Assembly (NCBI GenBank): GCA_002839855.1
Contig: PGYV01000006.1
Location: 1-64,000 of the forward strand
DNA length: 64,000 bases
Source: Candidatus Goldiibacteriota bacterium HGW-Goldbacteria-1
GTDB taxonomy: Bacteria; Oederibacteriota; PGYV01
Direction of reading: 5' to 3'
This document shows, one piece after another, positions 34,986-45,500 of this stretch. Position 1 is the first letter of the stretch. Every line of letters begins with the position of its first letter. The position numbers were made by a program, and so were the translations under genes. The notes beneath the pieces are model-generated. The model was given only the letters and a program-made list of their open reading frames with translations, was not told where the DNA came from and ran no database searches.

Positions 34986-35152
34986 TGGTAGGCGCACCCT
35001 TTAGGGTGCGGCAGTCAGCTGTGGTTAGGCATTTGTTGTCCTGGTAGACGCGGGTCTTTAGCCCGCGGCAGTTGGATTTGTTTTAAAACAGAACACGCGC
35101 ATAATACCGAGCAATGTAATAATAGGCTCGGTATTAAAAGGCGGGGCTACCA
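34986..35152 (+). repeat. Hairpin cluster upstream of the broken GH9
   Basis: 34986-35015 is TGGTAGGCGC with ACCC/GGGT arms; 35042-35073 is TGGTAGACGC with GGG/CCC arms ending GCGGCAGTTG; 35101-35152 holds AATACCGAGC and GCTCGGTATT arms followed by GGCTACCA, probably a reverse variant with a different stem. Confidence 0.7.
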
Positions 35153-35327
35153 GGGCTTAATACATAAAAAATTATATTTAAGTTATTACAAATGACAGAA
35201 CAGGAGAATGATTTTATGAAAAAAGGGATACTGAAATTACTTACAGGGCTTTTAATATTAATCCCGTCGTTTATATTCTCTGCGGATTCTCAGGTTAGGG
35301 TAAATTCTGTGGGATTTCTTCCTGCAA

Positions 35328-37973
35328 ATGACAAAGGGGCGTCGGTCTCTACGGCGGTTTCGGGCTTCAACAAACGCTGTTGTTTTTTCTTCAACCGCCG
35401 CTAATATCACCGGGCCGGTTAATGCAACTGATTCCAATGAAACTGTTTATAAACTTAATTTTACCTCTTTTACAACACCCGGCACCTATTATGTTGATGT
35501 GACCGGCGTCGGCAGGTCGGTTAATTTTACTATAGCGGATAATGTATATAATGATGCTTATATTACTTCTTATAAATCCATGTATTACTGGCGCTGCGGA
35601 ATGGCTGTCAGCGCTGTTACAAACGGGCAGACTTTCGGGCACGGCGCGTGCCATACAAATGACGCGAATCAGAACTACATAGGATTTGGAAGCAATATTA
35701 GGGACGGAAAAGGCGGCTGGCATGATGCCGGAGATTTTAACAAATATATAGTTAACGCAGGCATAACAATGGGTATGTTCTTCATGGCGTGGGAACATTA
35801 CGGAAGCGTACTGAACAATATCCCGCTTACATACATGCCGAATACAGTTGCAGGTTATCCGGAGTATAATGTATCGGCGTATCCTGATTTTCTGAAAGAA
35901 TTAAGGTGGGAAATGGACTGGGTTTTAAAAATGCAGTATCCGGACGGTTCCGGTAAAGTTTCCCATAAATTAAGCACCCTGAATTTCGGCGGTTTTATAA
36001 TGCCGGAAACAGAAACCGCAACCCGCTATTATGTTGACTGGGGTTCTGCGGCTACCGCTGATTTTGTGGCGATGTGCGCAATGGCTGCCAGAATTTTCTA
36101 CCCGTATGACCCTGTGTACGCGCAGAAATGCCTTGACGCGGCATGGGTAAGTTATAATTTTCTGCGCACAAATACGGCGAATAAAAACCCGGATCAGTCC
36201 GCATTTACAACCGGAGGATATGGGACAACAGACAGCGACGACAGGCTATGGGCTGCAGCTGAAATGTGGGCCACGACAGGTGATGCCAATGCAAAGACAG
36301 ACCTTGATAACAGGGCAAATGCTTATTCCGATAAAACGGATGAGGATTTTGACTGGGGCAACGTAAAAAATCTGGGCATGTACACGTATTTGATGTGCAC
36401 AAGGACAGGCAAGAACACAGCTATTGTAAATGATATACAGGCTGATTTGATTGCCGATGCAAACACTATAGTTACAAAGAAAAATAATCACGCGTATTCA
36501 AGGCCTTTGGGCACAAATTTTTACTGGGGCTGCAATGGTTCGGTAGCAAGGCAGACAATGCTGCTTCAGATTGCCAATATGGTGTCGCCCAACGCTAACT
36601 ATGTTAATACAGCGCTTGATTCGCTTGGATATCTTCTTGGAAGAAACCCTTTCAGGCGTTCATATGTAACGGGAATCGGGACAAGCCCTCCGATGTACCC
36701 GCATGACAGGACGTCCGGCGCGGATGGTATAACAAATCCTGTGCCGGGATATCTTGTAGGCGGTTCTAACGGAACCAACAGCGGCGACCCCGCTTTAACC
36801 GCAATGCCGGCAGGCCTTGGTGCCGCTATGTACTGGACAGATAATCAGGATTCATATGCCTCAAATGAAATTGCTATAAACTGGCAGGGAGCGCTTGTTT
36901 ACGCGCTTGCGGGTTTTTGTAAAAATCCGTCAGTACCCACATTCACGCCCACTAATACAAATACGCCCGACGGCCCCACATATACTTTCACAAATACGGC
37001 TACGCAGACAAATACGTACACGCCGTCGCATACATTCACGGTTACACCCACTGTTGTATTACCTGTGGCAATTTGTTCCGGGCCATCTTTGATAATTGAC
37101 GGAAGCCTGGATGAAGCTTTCTGGCAGGCAGGGGAATGGACTGAGGTTTTAAAAGTGGTTACGGGTACAATGCCTGCGCCCGTATCCGCGCGTTATAAAG
37201 TGCGGTATGATGATTATGGTTTTACCCTTGGCGTGCAGATTACTGACAGCGCGCTTTACAATGATTCCGGCACAGAATGGTATAACGACGATTCGGTTGA
37301 ACTTTACCTTGATGTTAATAATGATAAAAGCACAACATACGACGCTGATGATTATCAGTTCAGCGTGCGCTACGTCGAAGGTATAATAAGGGAACAAAGC
37401 GGTGATCCCGGAAACGCTTACGCTGCTTACGGCTATATTGTGGGAGGTTACACGGTTGAAATTGATGTGCCATGGGCCGATTTGGGAGTTACCCCTTTTG
37501 AAGGCATGGTAATGGGTTTTGACGTAGGCGTAAATTATGACCAGGACGGCGATGAAAGGGAAGGTGTTTTGATGTGGAACGGCACAAGCACCAACTGGCA
37601 GAACCCTTCAAATTTCGGCGAAGTAACCCTTGGCGCGCCGTGCGGTGCCGCGGAAACGCCCACGCACACTTATACCAACACATCCACTTACACGCATACT
37701 GCGTCATACACATCAACCTTTACAAACACAGCAACAGTGCCTACAAACACGTTTACAAGCACAGCAACAGTGCCTACAAACACGTTTACAAACACAGCAA
37801 CAGTGCCTACAAACACGTTTACAAGCACAGCAACTGCACCTACATATACTTTTACGAGCACAGCAACTGCACCTGCAAATACGTTTACGAGCACAGCAAC
37901 TGCACCTGCAAATACGTTTACGAGCACAGACGTTTACAAATACGGCAACTGTTCCGACAAATACTTTCACTAA
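35328..37973 (+). CDS. Main frame of the broken gene: GH9 catalytic plus CBM9-like domain
   Basis: 881 codons open without a signal peptide; the ATG at 35328 lies out of frame inside the N-terminal part, so it is probably not a real start. It holds the end of the immunoglobulin-like domain (TPGTYYVDVTGVGRSVNFTI), a complete GH9 domain (GGWHDAGDF, LLGRNPFRRSYVTGIG, YPHDR, ASNEIAINW) and a CBM9-like domain (IDGSLDEAFWQAGEW...NDDSVELYLDVNND...YTVEIDVPW), then linker repeats. CBM9 modules bind chain ends of cellulose or xylan. All catalytic residues are intact, so the domain itself shows no decay. Confidence 0.75.
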   Translation: MTKGRRSLRRFRASTNAVVFSSTAANITGPVNATDSNETVYKLNFTSFTTPGTYYVDVTGVGRSVNFTIADNVYNDAYITSYKSMYYWRCGMAVSAVTNGQTFGHGACHTNDANQNYIGFGSNIRDGKGGWHDAGDFNKYIVNAGITMGMFFMAWEHYGSVLNNIPLTYMPNTVAGYPEYNVSAYPDFLKELRWEMDWVLKMQYPDGSGKVSHKLSTLNFGGFIMPETETATRYYVDWGSAATADFVAMCAMAARIFYPYDPVYAQKCLDAAWVSYNFLRTNTANKNPDQSAFTTGGYGTTDSDDRLWAAAEMWATTGDANAKTDLDNRANAYSDKTDEDFDWGNVKNLGMYTYLMCTRTGKNTAIVNDIQADLIADANTIVTKKNNHAYSRPLGTNFYWGCNGSVARQTMLLQIANMVSPNANYVNTALDSLGYLLGRNPFRRSYVTGIGTSPPMYPHDRTSGADGITNPVPGYLVGGSNGTNSGDPALTAMPAGLGAAMYWTDNQDSYASNEIAINWQGALVYALAGFCKNPSVPTFTPTNTNTPDGPTYTFTNTATQTNTYTPSHTFTVTPTVVLPVAICSGPSLIIDGSLDEAFWQAGEWTEVLKVVTGTMPAPVSARYKVRYDDYGFTLGVQITDSALYNDSGTEWYNDDSVELYLDVNNDKSTTYDADDYQFSVRYVEGIIREQSGDPGNAYAAYGYIVGGYTVEIDVPWADLGVTPFEGMVMGFDVGVNYDQDGDEREGVLMWNGTSTNWQNPSNFGEVTLGAPCGAAETPTHTYTNTSTYTHTASYTSTFTNTATVPTNTFTSTATVPTNTFTNTATVPTNTFTSTATAPTYTFTSTATAPANTFTSTATAPANTFTSTDVYKYGNCSDKYFH

Positions 37974-38505
37974 CACGGCAACTGTACCGACAAATACATT
38001 TACTAATACTGCAACAGTCCCTACAAATACGTTTACAAGTACTGTAACAGTCCCTACAAATACGTTTACAAGTACAGTAACAGTATCTACAAATACATTT
38101 ACAAGCACAGCAACAGCGCCGACAAATACTTTCACTCAAACTCCAACAATTCCAACGCCTACATATACTGTAACCCCTGTGATACAGGAAGGGGATAAAC
38201 AGAAGATTACGGATGTAATGGTTTTCCCGCACCCATATAACGCTTCCAAAAATCCTTACGCCGGCATAAAGTTTAACCTTTCCAAAAGCGCGGCTGTGGT
38301 AAAGATAAGATTATATTCATCAGCTTTCAGGTTGTTGGAAGAATCGGACATAGCAAAAAACTGCCACCCGGGCAGTAATATCGGCGCGATAAGCGGAAGA
38401 AGGCTGTCAACAATGTCCAACGGGACGTATTATTTTGTCCTGATCTCGGAAGATAATGCAACAGAGGTCAGAAGTAAAGTGGATAAGATGATAATAATGA
38501 AGTAA
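37930..38505 (+). pseudogene. C-terminal fragment: linker and YPNP-type sorting domain
   Basis: In this frame the linker repeats ([11 protein letters not shown], 11 residues or 33 bases) continue and lead to the C-terminal domain, which here reads FPHPYNAS, YSSAFRL and GTYYFVL. No start codon or ribosome site of its own is evident, so it can only be expressed as part of the upstream gene. Confidence 0.65.
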
Positions 38506-38814
38506 TGGTTAGAATGAAAACCTTATCCCATAACCTGTTATCCCATATCCCATAAATAAAGGCATACATCCGGCCGCGTCTTTACCTATGGGATAGGTGA
38601 ATGTTGGTATTATCAAATTTCGAATCTCGAATTTCGATTCTCGATACACTTCCGTCCCTCACGCTTTAAACCGTCCCTCATGTTTTCCTAGCTGCCTAGC
38701 TGCCTAGCTGCCTAGCCGCTTCTCTTTCCTCAATTTTTCTGCTATAATCATCACAACTTTATTCATTTGTTTTTGTCCAAAAACGAATTAACGCCTTATA
38801 TCAAAGGAGAAAAG
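38506..38814. other. Gap with short inverted repeats, octamer array and -10 box
   Basis: TATCCCATA near 38523 and TATGGGATA near 38586 form an inverted pair. A direct/inverted AATTTCGA-CTCGA motif lies near 38619-38645. The CCGTCCCTCA phrase occurs twice and is followed by CCTAGCTG units (38687-38720) in pre-gene orientation. TATAAT lies at 38743-38748 but has only a weak -35 partner. No forward GGCAGCTA array follows the stop at 38505, an exception to the general rule. Confidence 0.6.
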
Positions 38815-41800
38815 ATGACACTTAAACGGGTTTTAGCCACGGTATTTCTTCTTTCCATATTAAACTCTTACATTATTAGTGCGCCGATAACAGAGCAGAT
38901 TATCGTTGACCAGATAGGGTACAGGACAACTGCCGACAAATGGTTTATGATTGCGGATCCAAGGACGGGTTATAACGCAGCTGTTACATACGTTCCGGGT
39001 GCAAGCGTGGAATTAAGGCGCGCATCTGATGATATATCGGTTATGACTATCCCCGTTACCGCATGGAATGCCGGCGCGGAACATTCCCAGTCCGGCGATG
39101 TGGTATGGCAGGGAAATTTTTCCGCATATACAACGCCCGGTACTTATTACATATTTGACACCACAAACAATACTCAGTCATTTGATTTTGATATTGCGGA
39201 TGATACGTATAACACAATTCTTGAAAGCTCTGTTAAATCCTATTATTACCAGCGGTGCGGTACGGCAATTACCGGCGCTCACGGCGGTACGTGGACACAT
39301 GCCGCTTGCCATACAACCACTCAACAGACTGCGCGCCTTTACGACGCATCACTTGGCGGCGATCAGGGAGCGGCAACCGCACGCGACATTACCGGCGGAT
39401 GGCACGATGCCGGCGATTACAGAAAGTACACATCTTGGATGGCTGTTATAGTATGGGACTTGGCTTATGCTTACGAATGGAACCCGGACGCATTTTCGGA
39501 TGCTACCGGAATTCCGGAATCTAACAATGGCGTACCGGATATATTAGATGAAATAAAATGGGAACTTGACTGGCTTTTGAGAATGCAGGGTACAAACGGC
39601 GCGCTTTATTCAGGCGCATTTGTCGTGACAGGAATAAACGGAACAGGAAACGGTATCGGAGACCCGTCAACAGAGAACAGGCAGTATTTTTATGCCAACT
39701 ATTCAACAGCGGCCACAGGTTCCGGCTGTTCGTCATTCGCAATAGGCGCTCGCCTTTTTGCGCCTTATGAAGCAGCTTATCCGGGTTATTCCGCCGCGCT
39801 TCAAATCGCCGCCGAAAACGCGTGGGCTTATCTTCAGGCAAATCCTTCGAATATTACTTACAATCACACCGGGTTTGATAACGCCAACGCCAATAAAGGG
39901 GTTGATGCTGACAGGGGGCACAGGATAATGTCGGCAGCGGAACTATACAGGCTGACCGGAGATACAGATTATAGAACTTATATTGACGATCACTACGATG
40001 ACCCGCCTTCTACCGGAGTGCATAATCCGATTACAAGCGGATATTTTGAAACAAGCGGTTCTTATGAAATTCAAAGGGGATTGATTTCTTACTGCCTGGT
40101 GCCGGGCGCCACGTCATCAGTTGTAACCGCGGTAAAAAATTCAATCAATCAGGGTATACAGAACCAGGCTTATGGCCAGCGCAATAACGACCCATATAAG
40201 TCTTATACTTGGGATGGCCATCACTGTTGGGGTTCAAACGGAATCAAATCTGAATGGGGCAATCTTTGCGTCTTTGGTAATAAGTTAAATGTTAACGCCG
40301 GGCTTTCTGCGGCATATTTAAAAACAGGCGAAGAGTATCTTCATTACATTCACGGGCGCAACCCTAACGCGTTTAATTACATTACACAGTCTCAGCTTTA
40401 CGGCGCGGATAAGCCGATAAAGCAGATATATCACGGCTGGTTTCACCACGGCACGGTTTGGGATATAAATCCAGCGCCCGGAATATTATCCGGCGGGCCT
40501 AACTGGTACTTTGTTCCTGACGCTTCGTATATAGGCACAATAGAACCGCCGCAAAATCAGCCGCCCATGAAATCATATAAGGATTGGAACACAAGCTGGC
40601 CGGAAAATTCATGGGAAGTAACGGAAAATTCAACGGGCTACCAGTCGCGATACACTCTGCTTGCTTCGTTTTTCGCCTCTGCCGCGGGCCCGACAGCCAC
40701 GCCCACATATACTTTTACCTATACCGATACAATAACACCCGGCGGGCCTACGTTTACTTTTACGCACACGCCCACTGAAACATTTACAAACAGCCACACT
40801 TCCACACAGACGCCCACGCCTGTAAGCGTGCTTTTTAATACCTGCGATACCATAAATTACAACGGCGCCTGGACAGAAACCGCTTCTACAATATCCATCA
40901 ACACAATTGAAACAGCGGCCATTACGCAGGGGACAGGCGCGCTTCAGATTGATGTTGAAACAATTGCGGCATGGCAGGACGGAATAGCATCACTTGGCGG
41001 TTTTGTTCCGTCAGACTGGAGCGGTATTGCACGCATTGAAATGGATGTTTATATCGCGCCCGGCGAAGAACCTTGGGGCGCGGCAGATACTTATCATCAG
41101 CTTGTATTAGTTGTGGATTCAAATGATACTTCAAAATGGTACAGGACTATTACAGCAAATCAGAATATTACAACAGGCATGAACCACCTGGTGTTTACAA
41201 TAAACTGGGCACTTGATTTGGACCCTGACCCGATACTGCCCATAGACGCAATTAGCAATCTTACATTTATTATAAATTCAGAGACAGGAAATACAGGGAC
41301 GTTATATTTTGACAATATGATCCTTTATTCAACAGCATCCCCGGAGACACCAACCGCCACGATAACACTTACCCCGGTAATTTCCGCGACGGCAACAGCG
41401 ACAGTTACAATGACAGAAGTATTATCCGCCACGGCGACATTAACAGCAACTGCAACAGTTACAATGACAGAGGTGTTTTCGTTAACTATAACCAAGACGC
41501 CTACCGCGACAGTAACTGTAACACAGGATATATCATCCACATCGACGCCGACGGCAACGGCAACAGGAACTTCGACGGTGGAGGTCTCCGCTACATCAAC
41601 ACAGACAGCAACCCCCACGGCAACGCATACGGAAGAATTATCCGCGACAGTTACAAATACAATCACTGTAACAATAACAATTACTTCGTCCTTAACTTTT
41701 ACGGCAACGCCGACCATAACGCTGACGCCGGTTATTTCCGCTACAAATACGGTTACAAGGACAATTACTATCACGTCATTTACATCTCCGACACCAACAG

Positions 41801-42237
41801 TTACGCCTTCTATAACAGCCACTTTTACACGTACAATCACGGTGACGGTTACTCCCACTGTTACAAATATTATAAACACATTAACCCCAACCGTTACGCT
41901 TACACCGGCAATTCAGGAAGGGGATAAACAGGAAATTACAGATGTATTTATTTACCCGCATCCGTTTAACCCTGAATCTGACGAGATGAAAATGTTTATC
42001 AGATACAAGCTTTCAAAAAGTACAGGGTTGGTGAAACTGCGTTTATATTCGTCGGCGTTCAGGCTGATAAGCGAAACAGAAATATCCCAAAACTGCACCC
42101 CGGGAATAAACACCGGAAGCGTAAACAGGGGAAAACTGAAAAACCTTTCCACAGGAACGTATTATTTTGTGTTAACCACAGATAACGGCGAAGGCGAAAT
42201 TAAAAGCAAGGTGGATAAACTGATTATAATGAAGTAG
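38815..42237 (+). CDS. Secreted GH9 cellulase (divergent subfamily) with CBM-like module and YPNP-type domain
   Basis: 1140 residues; start at 38815 after AAAGGAG, ahead of the signal peptide (ends YIISAP). An N-terminal immunoglobulin-like domain (IIVDQIGYRTTADK) is longer than in the other GH9 paralogues. GH9 motifs are DAGD at 198-201 and Glu604 in WEVTENSTGY, the form found in another GH9 subfamily. The substrate signature is GRNPNAFNYITQSQ. A beta-sandwich module (about 670-840, ending TLYFDNMILYS) resembles CBM4/CBM11-type folds. The linker (about 841-1030) is richer in Val/Ser/Ala (TVTMTEVLSATAT) than in the neighbours. C-terminal domain about 1033-1140 with YPHPFNPES. Confidence 0.9.
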   Translation: MTLKRVLATVFLLSILNSYIISAPITEQIIVDQIGYRTTADKWFMIADPRTGYNAAVTYVPGASVELRRASDDISVMTIPVTAWNAGAEHSQSGDVVWQGNFSAYTTPGTYYIFDTTNNTQSFDFDIADDTYNTILESSVKSYYYQRCGTAITGAHGGTWTHAACHTTTQQTARLYDASLGGDQGAATARDITGGWHDAGDYRKYTSWMAVIVWDLAYAYEWNPDAFSDATGIPESNNGVPDILDEIKWELDWLLRMQGTNGALYSGAFVVTGINGTGNGIGDPSTENRQYFYANYSTAATGSGCSSFAIGARLFAPYEAAYPGYSAALQIAAENAWAYLQANPSNITYNHTGFDNANANKGVDADRGHRIMSAAELYRLTGDTDYRTYIDDHYDDPPSTGVHNPITSGYFETSGSYEIQRGLISYCLVPGATSSVVTAVKNSINQGIQNQAYGQRNNDPYKSYTWDGHHCWGSNGIKSEWGNLCVFGNKLNVNAGLSAAYLKTGEEYLHYIHGRNPNAFNYITQSQLYGADKPIKQIYHGWFHHGTVWDINPAPGILSGGPNWYFVPDASYIGTIEPPQNQPPMKSYKDWNTSWPENSWEVTENSTGYQSRYTLLASFFASAAGPTATPTYTFTYTDTITPGGPTFTFTHTPTETFTNSHTSTQTPTPVSVLFNTCDTINYNGAWTETASTISINTIETAAITQGTGALQIDVETIAAWQDGIASLGGFVPSDWSGIARIEMDVYIAPGEEPWGAADTYHQLVLVVDSNDTSKWYRTITANQNITTGMNHLVFTINWALDLDPDPILPIDAISNLTFIINSETGNTGTLYFDNMILYSTASPETPTATITLTPVISATATATVTMTEVLSATATLTATATVTMTEVFSLTITKTPTATVTVTQDISSTSTPTATATGTSTVEVSATSTQTATPTATHTEELSATVTNTITVTITITSSLTFTATPTITLTPVISATNTVTRTITITSFTSPTPTVTPSITATFTRTITVTVTPTVTNIINTLTPTVTLTPAIQEGDKQEITDVFIYPHPFNPESDEMKMFIRYKLSKSTGLVKLRLYSSAFRLISETEISQNCTPGINTGSVNRGKLKNLSTGTYYFVLTTDNGEGEIKSKVDKLIIMK

Positions 42238-42270
42238 ACGCTTGGATGGTTAGATGGTTAGAGGCTTGGT
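42238..42270 (+). repeat. Degenerate octamer array directly after the stop
   Basis: GCTTGGAT, GGTTAGAT, GGTTAGAG and GCTTGGTT: four units of 8 from two bases after the TAG. Confidence 0.65.
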
Positions 42271-42283
42271 TAATTCTTATGTC

Positions 42284-42373
42284 TTGGTAGACGCGGGTCT
42301 TTAGCCCGCGTTGTTTTGATTTGATTATGTAAAAACGGACCAACTGCCGCGGGCTAAAGACCCGCGTCTACCA
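42284..42373. repeat. Facing pair of hairpin elements
   Basis: Forward copy 42284-42314 (TGGTAGACGCGGGTCTTTAG...) and reverse copy 42342-42373 (...GTCTACCA) are inverted copies of each other, separated by about 27 bases. Together they could form one long hairpin, or each could fold alone. Confidence 0.85.
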
Positions 42374-42455
42374 AGACTAAAACAAACCGACCCTCTGCCC
42401 ATCCAACCTTCCGACCTTCAGTTTTTACTTCCGTCCCTTCGTTCCTCATGTTTTT

Positions 42456-42492
42456 CCTAGCTGCCTAGCTACTTAGCTGCCAAGCTGCCGCC
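42456..42492 (-). repeat. Octamer array upstream of the GH116 gene
   Basis: CCTAGCTG, CCTAGCTA, CTTAGCTG and CCAAGCTG units, preceded by ACTTCCGTCCC and CCTCATG phrases. Confidence 0.75.
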
Positions 42493-42503
42493 TTTTAAAC
42501 CAT

Positions 42504-42532
42504 TTGACACTTTTGCCCTAATTTTGTATATT
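42504..42532 (+). promoter_or_regulatory. Predicted promoter of the GH116 gene
   Basis: TTGACA (42504-42509), a 17-base spacer and TATATT (42527-42532). Both hexamers and the spacing are the same as at the lacI operon (21416-21444). Confidence 0.7.
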
Positions 42533-42550
42533 GTTTAAACGGTTAAACAA
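42531..42550. promoter_or_regulatory. Putative LacI-type operator at the GH116 promoter
   Basis: TTGTTTAAACGGTTAAACAA: half-sites TTGTTTAA and TTAAACAA around ACGG, with a CG centre. It overlaps the end of the -10 box, nearly the same geometry as the operator of the lacI operon. Confidence 0.55.
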
Positions 42551-42582
42551 TACGCCTTTATTAATATTATCGGGAGAAAACT

Positions 42583-45500
42583 TTGCTGCGCAGAACGCTT
42601 TTTACAGTGATGGTTTTGCTTGTTTTTATTACCGGCCTGCGCGCTTCTTCTATAATACCAACCCAGGCGTGGTCGCGCGATGTGGGCGCTTCCGGCTATA
42701 CCGACGGCGCGCCTATAGGCGGCTTTGGCGCAGGAACAATTACATGGAAAAATAACGGGGATTTTTACCTTTCACGCCTTGACATTGGCGCCGGCGATGA
42801 AACGGGAACTTTTACCGCGGCCAACACTAACTGCAAATTCTTTATGTATCAGAAACCGGCGTCAGGTGCGGCTACAGTACAGCGCCTTGATTCTGCTAAC
42901 TTAGGCACAGGGCAGGCTGTTTACAATTCGCTTTTTCCTTTTGCGTGGGTCAACTATTCCGGCAGCAGGTTTAATGTAAAAGCAAAAGTGACGCAATACT
43001 CTCCGCTTATTCCCGAAGATTATCAGCGCGTAAGTTATCCTGTGGGCGTTTATGAATGGGAGCTTACAAACCCCACAACCCAGAACTATGACGCGGCAAT
43101 AATGTTAACGTGGGAAAATCCCTATGGTTCTTCGGCTTCGCTTGTAACGGACGGAAATTATACCGGCCTTGTTTTAAACAAAGCAGGCACAGGCACGCCA
43201 ACGCTTGAAACACAGGGTGAGTTCTGCCTTGCGTCTTTATCATCGGCGAACGTTACAGTCACAAGAATGTCAGCGGCAAACAGGGCCGCCCTTGAAACTG
43301 ATTTTTCCACGGACGGCGCGCTTTCAAATACAGTCGGCAGCAACACAATAGGCGCGGTTGCTTTTAAGGTCACCCTTGCGCCGGGTCAGACAGTAAGGAT
43401 TCCAATAATATTATCGTGGGACATTCCAATAACACAGTCGCAGTATAACGCCAAGTGGTACAGAAAATATACGCAGCACTTTAACCGCCTTGGGACAAAT
43501 TCGTGGGCAATAGCGCGTGAAGCGCTTGCTGACAGGTCTGTGTGGGAACAGAAACTTGATGAATGGATTCACAGGATAACCGATAACCCCAATTACCCCG
43601 AATGGCTTAAATCCATGCTGTTAAATGAAATGTATATTTATTTTACCGCAGGCACATACTGGGAAGCGGGCGCTGCTTCAGGGCAGGCGGACAACCCTTC
43701 GGAAAATATGTTTTCGCATCTGGAATCATATATTTATGATTTTTACGGCACGTCAGACGTAAGGTTTTACGGTTCATGGGCTTTGTTCATGAACTGGCCG
43801 GAAATTGACAAGCAGTGCATAAAACAATTTTCAGACTCTGTTTACAACAACCGCTCTGACAGGCCCGCGGGATTAGGGACAACCGCGCACGATATAGGTT
43901 CAAGGGCCGATGTCTTTACACGCTGGAACGCTTACGTGTACAGGGATTCCACAAACTGGAAAGATTTAAATTCCAAACTTGTGCTTATGGTTTACCGCGA
44001 CTGGCACTTAACAGGCAGGACAGATTCGGCTTTTCTTGATTACTGCTGGCAGCCGTGCAAAATAGCAATGGAAAAAACCGCAACGCAGGACGCGGACGGC
44101 GACGGGCTGCCGGATTCCAACGGTATAGACCAGACTTATGATGACATGGATTTAACAGGCGACACTTCATACTGCGGCGGGCTGTATCTTGCGTCATTGC
44201 TTGCGGCAAAAGAAATGGCGCTGGCAAAGGGCGAAACCGCGCTTGCGCAGACGTATCAGGACAGGTTTGATTTCGCGCAGCCCAACTTTGAATCACAGCT
44301 GTGGACGGGGCAATATTACAGGATTGATACTGACAGCCATGATCCAACCAGGATAATGTCAGACCAGCTGTGCGGTCAGTGGTATAACAAAGCGCTTGGG
44401 CTTCCCGGAATAGTGTCAGACGCCAATGCGGTTTCTTCTTTTCAGAAAATATACGATAATAATTTTGCCAAATTCGGGAACGGCACGCACGGTGTAATTA
44501 ACGTAATGAACGCGAACGGTACAATAGACACAACTTCAAGCCAGACAGAAGAATGCTGGGTTGGCACTTCGTGGGGCGTTGCCGCGGGAATGATTCATCA
44601 GGGAATGGAAGCGCAGGCTGACGATATAGGCCAGTCGCTTTTAAACACAATCTGGAATACCGGGCAGTACTGGTTTAGGACACCCGAAGCGTTCCGCGTT
44701 AACCTTACAATACCAAGGGCGTTTTATTATATGAGGGCAACAGCGGTGTGGGCTGTTAAACACGCGTATGATTCCGTACATCCCGTGCCCACTTATACGC
44801 CTTCGCCCACTGCCACGAATACCAATACCTGGGACCCCGCGTATCCAACATATACTTTTACCAATACAGCAACGGCAACCAATACAAGTACTTATACCCA
44901 TACAGCCACAGTAACGCCTACATTTGCCGACATCAGGGTAAACTGCGGCGGGGCGGCACACAATGACGGAACGCATATATGGGCGGCGGATTATGGTTAC
45001 ACCGCGGGTACGGCGGCAGGGCCTTCGGGTGCGGTTGCGGGCGCGCCTGCAGGGCAGGGAACGCTTTATCAGACCGAAAGATGGGGAATGTCCGCGTACA
45101 CTTTTAATAACATTCCTTTTGGCACTTATGATATAACTTTAAAATTTGCGGAGACGTATTCGGGCGCTTATTCTGTGGGTGCAAGGGTATTTGATGTATT
45201 TATAGAAGGCACACGCGTACTTGATGATTTTGATATTTTTGCCGAAGCCGGCGCAAGCACGGCGCTGGATAAAGTGTTTAGCGCCGTTCAGGTTTCTGAC
45301 GGAGTCTTAAATATTACTTTTTCGGCATCTGTTGACAACGCTAACATTACCGCCATTGAAGTTGTGCTTGTTTCGCAGATGCCCACTTCAACGCACACTT
45401 CAACCGCCACGCGCACGCCCACCGCCACTTCTACTTATACAGCCACGGACACACAGACACCTGACCCGTTATGGACAAAGACTTTTACCTATACATATAC

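Larger units (their letters stand above)
35216..38505 (+). pseudogene. GH9 cellulase gene broken by two frame changes (or assembly errors)
   Basis: Read across three frames this is one secreted enzyme: signal peptide from the ATG at 35216 (ribosome site AGGAG), immunoglobulin-like domain, GH9 with DAGD and SNEIAINW, CBM9-like domain, Thr-rich linker and YPNP-type domain ending MIIMK at 38505. The first frame ends at 35404; the protein continues in a frame open from 35328, as if one base were inserted near 35370. That frame ends at 37973; the protein continues in a third frame from about 37930, where a repeat unit seems to have lost 17 bases. With both breaks the enzyme would be neither exported nor fully assembled. 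The repeat context makes slippage or assembly collapse plausible for the second break. Confidence 0.75.

Noticed and set aside
37630-37929. A separate Arg/Gln-rich protein starting at 37630
   Set aside because: Before about 37930 this frame is out of phase with the CBM9 domain and linker of the main frame; only its later part is real, as the C-terminal fragment of the broken GH9 gene.
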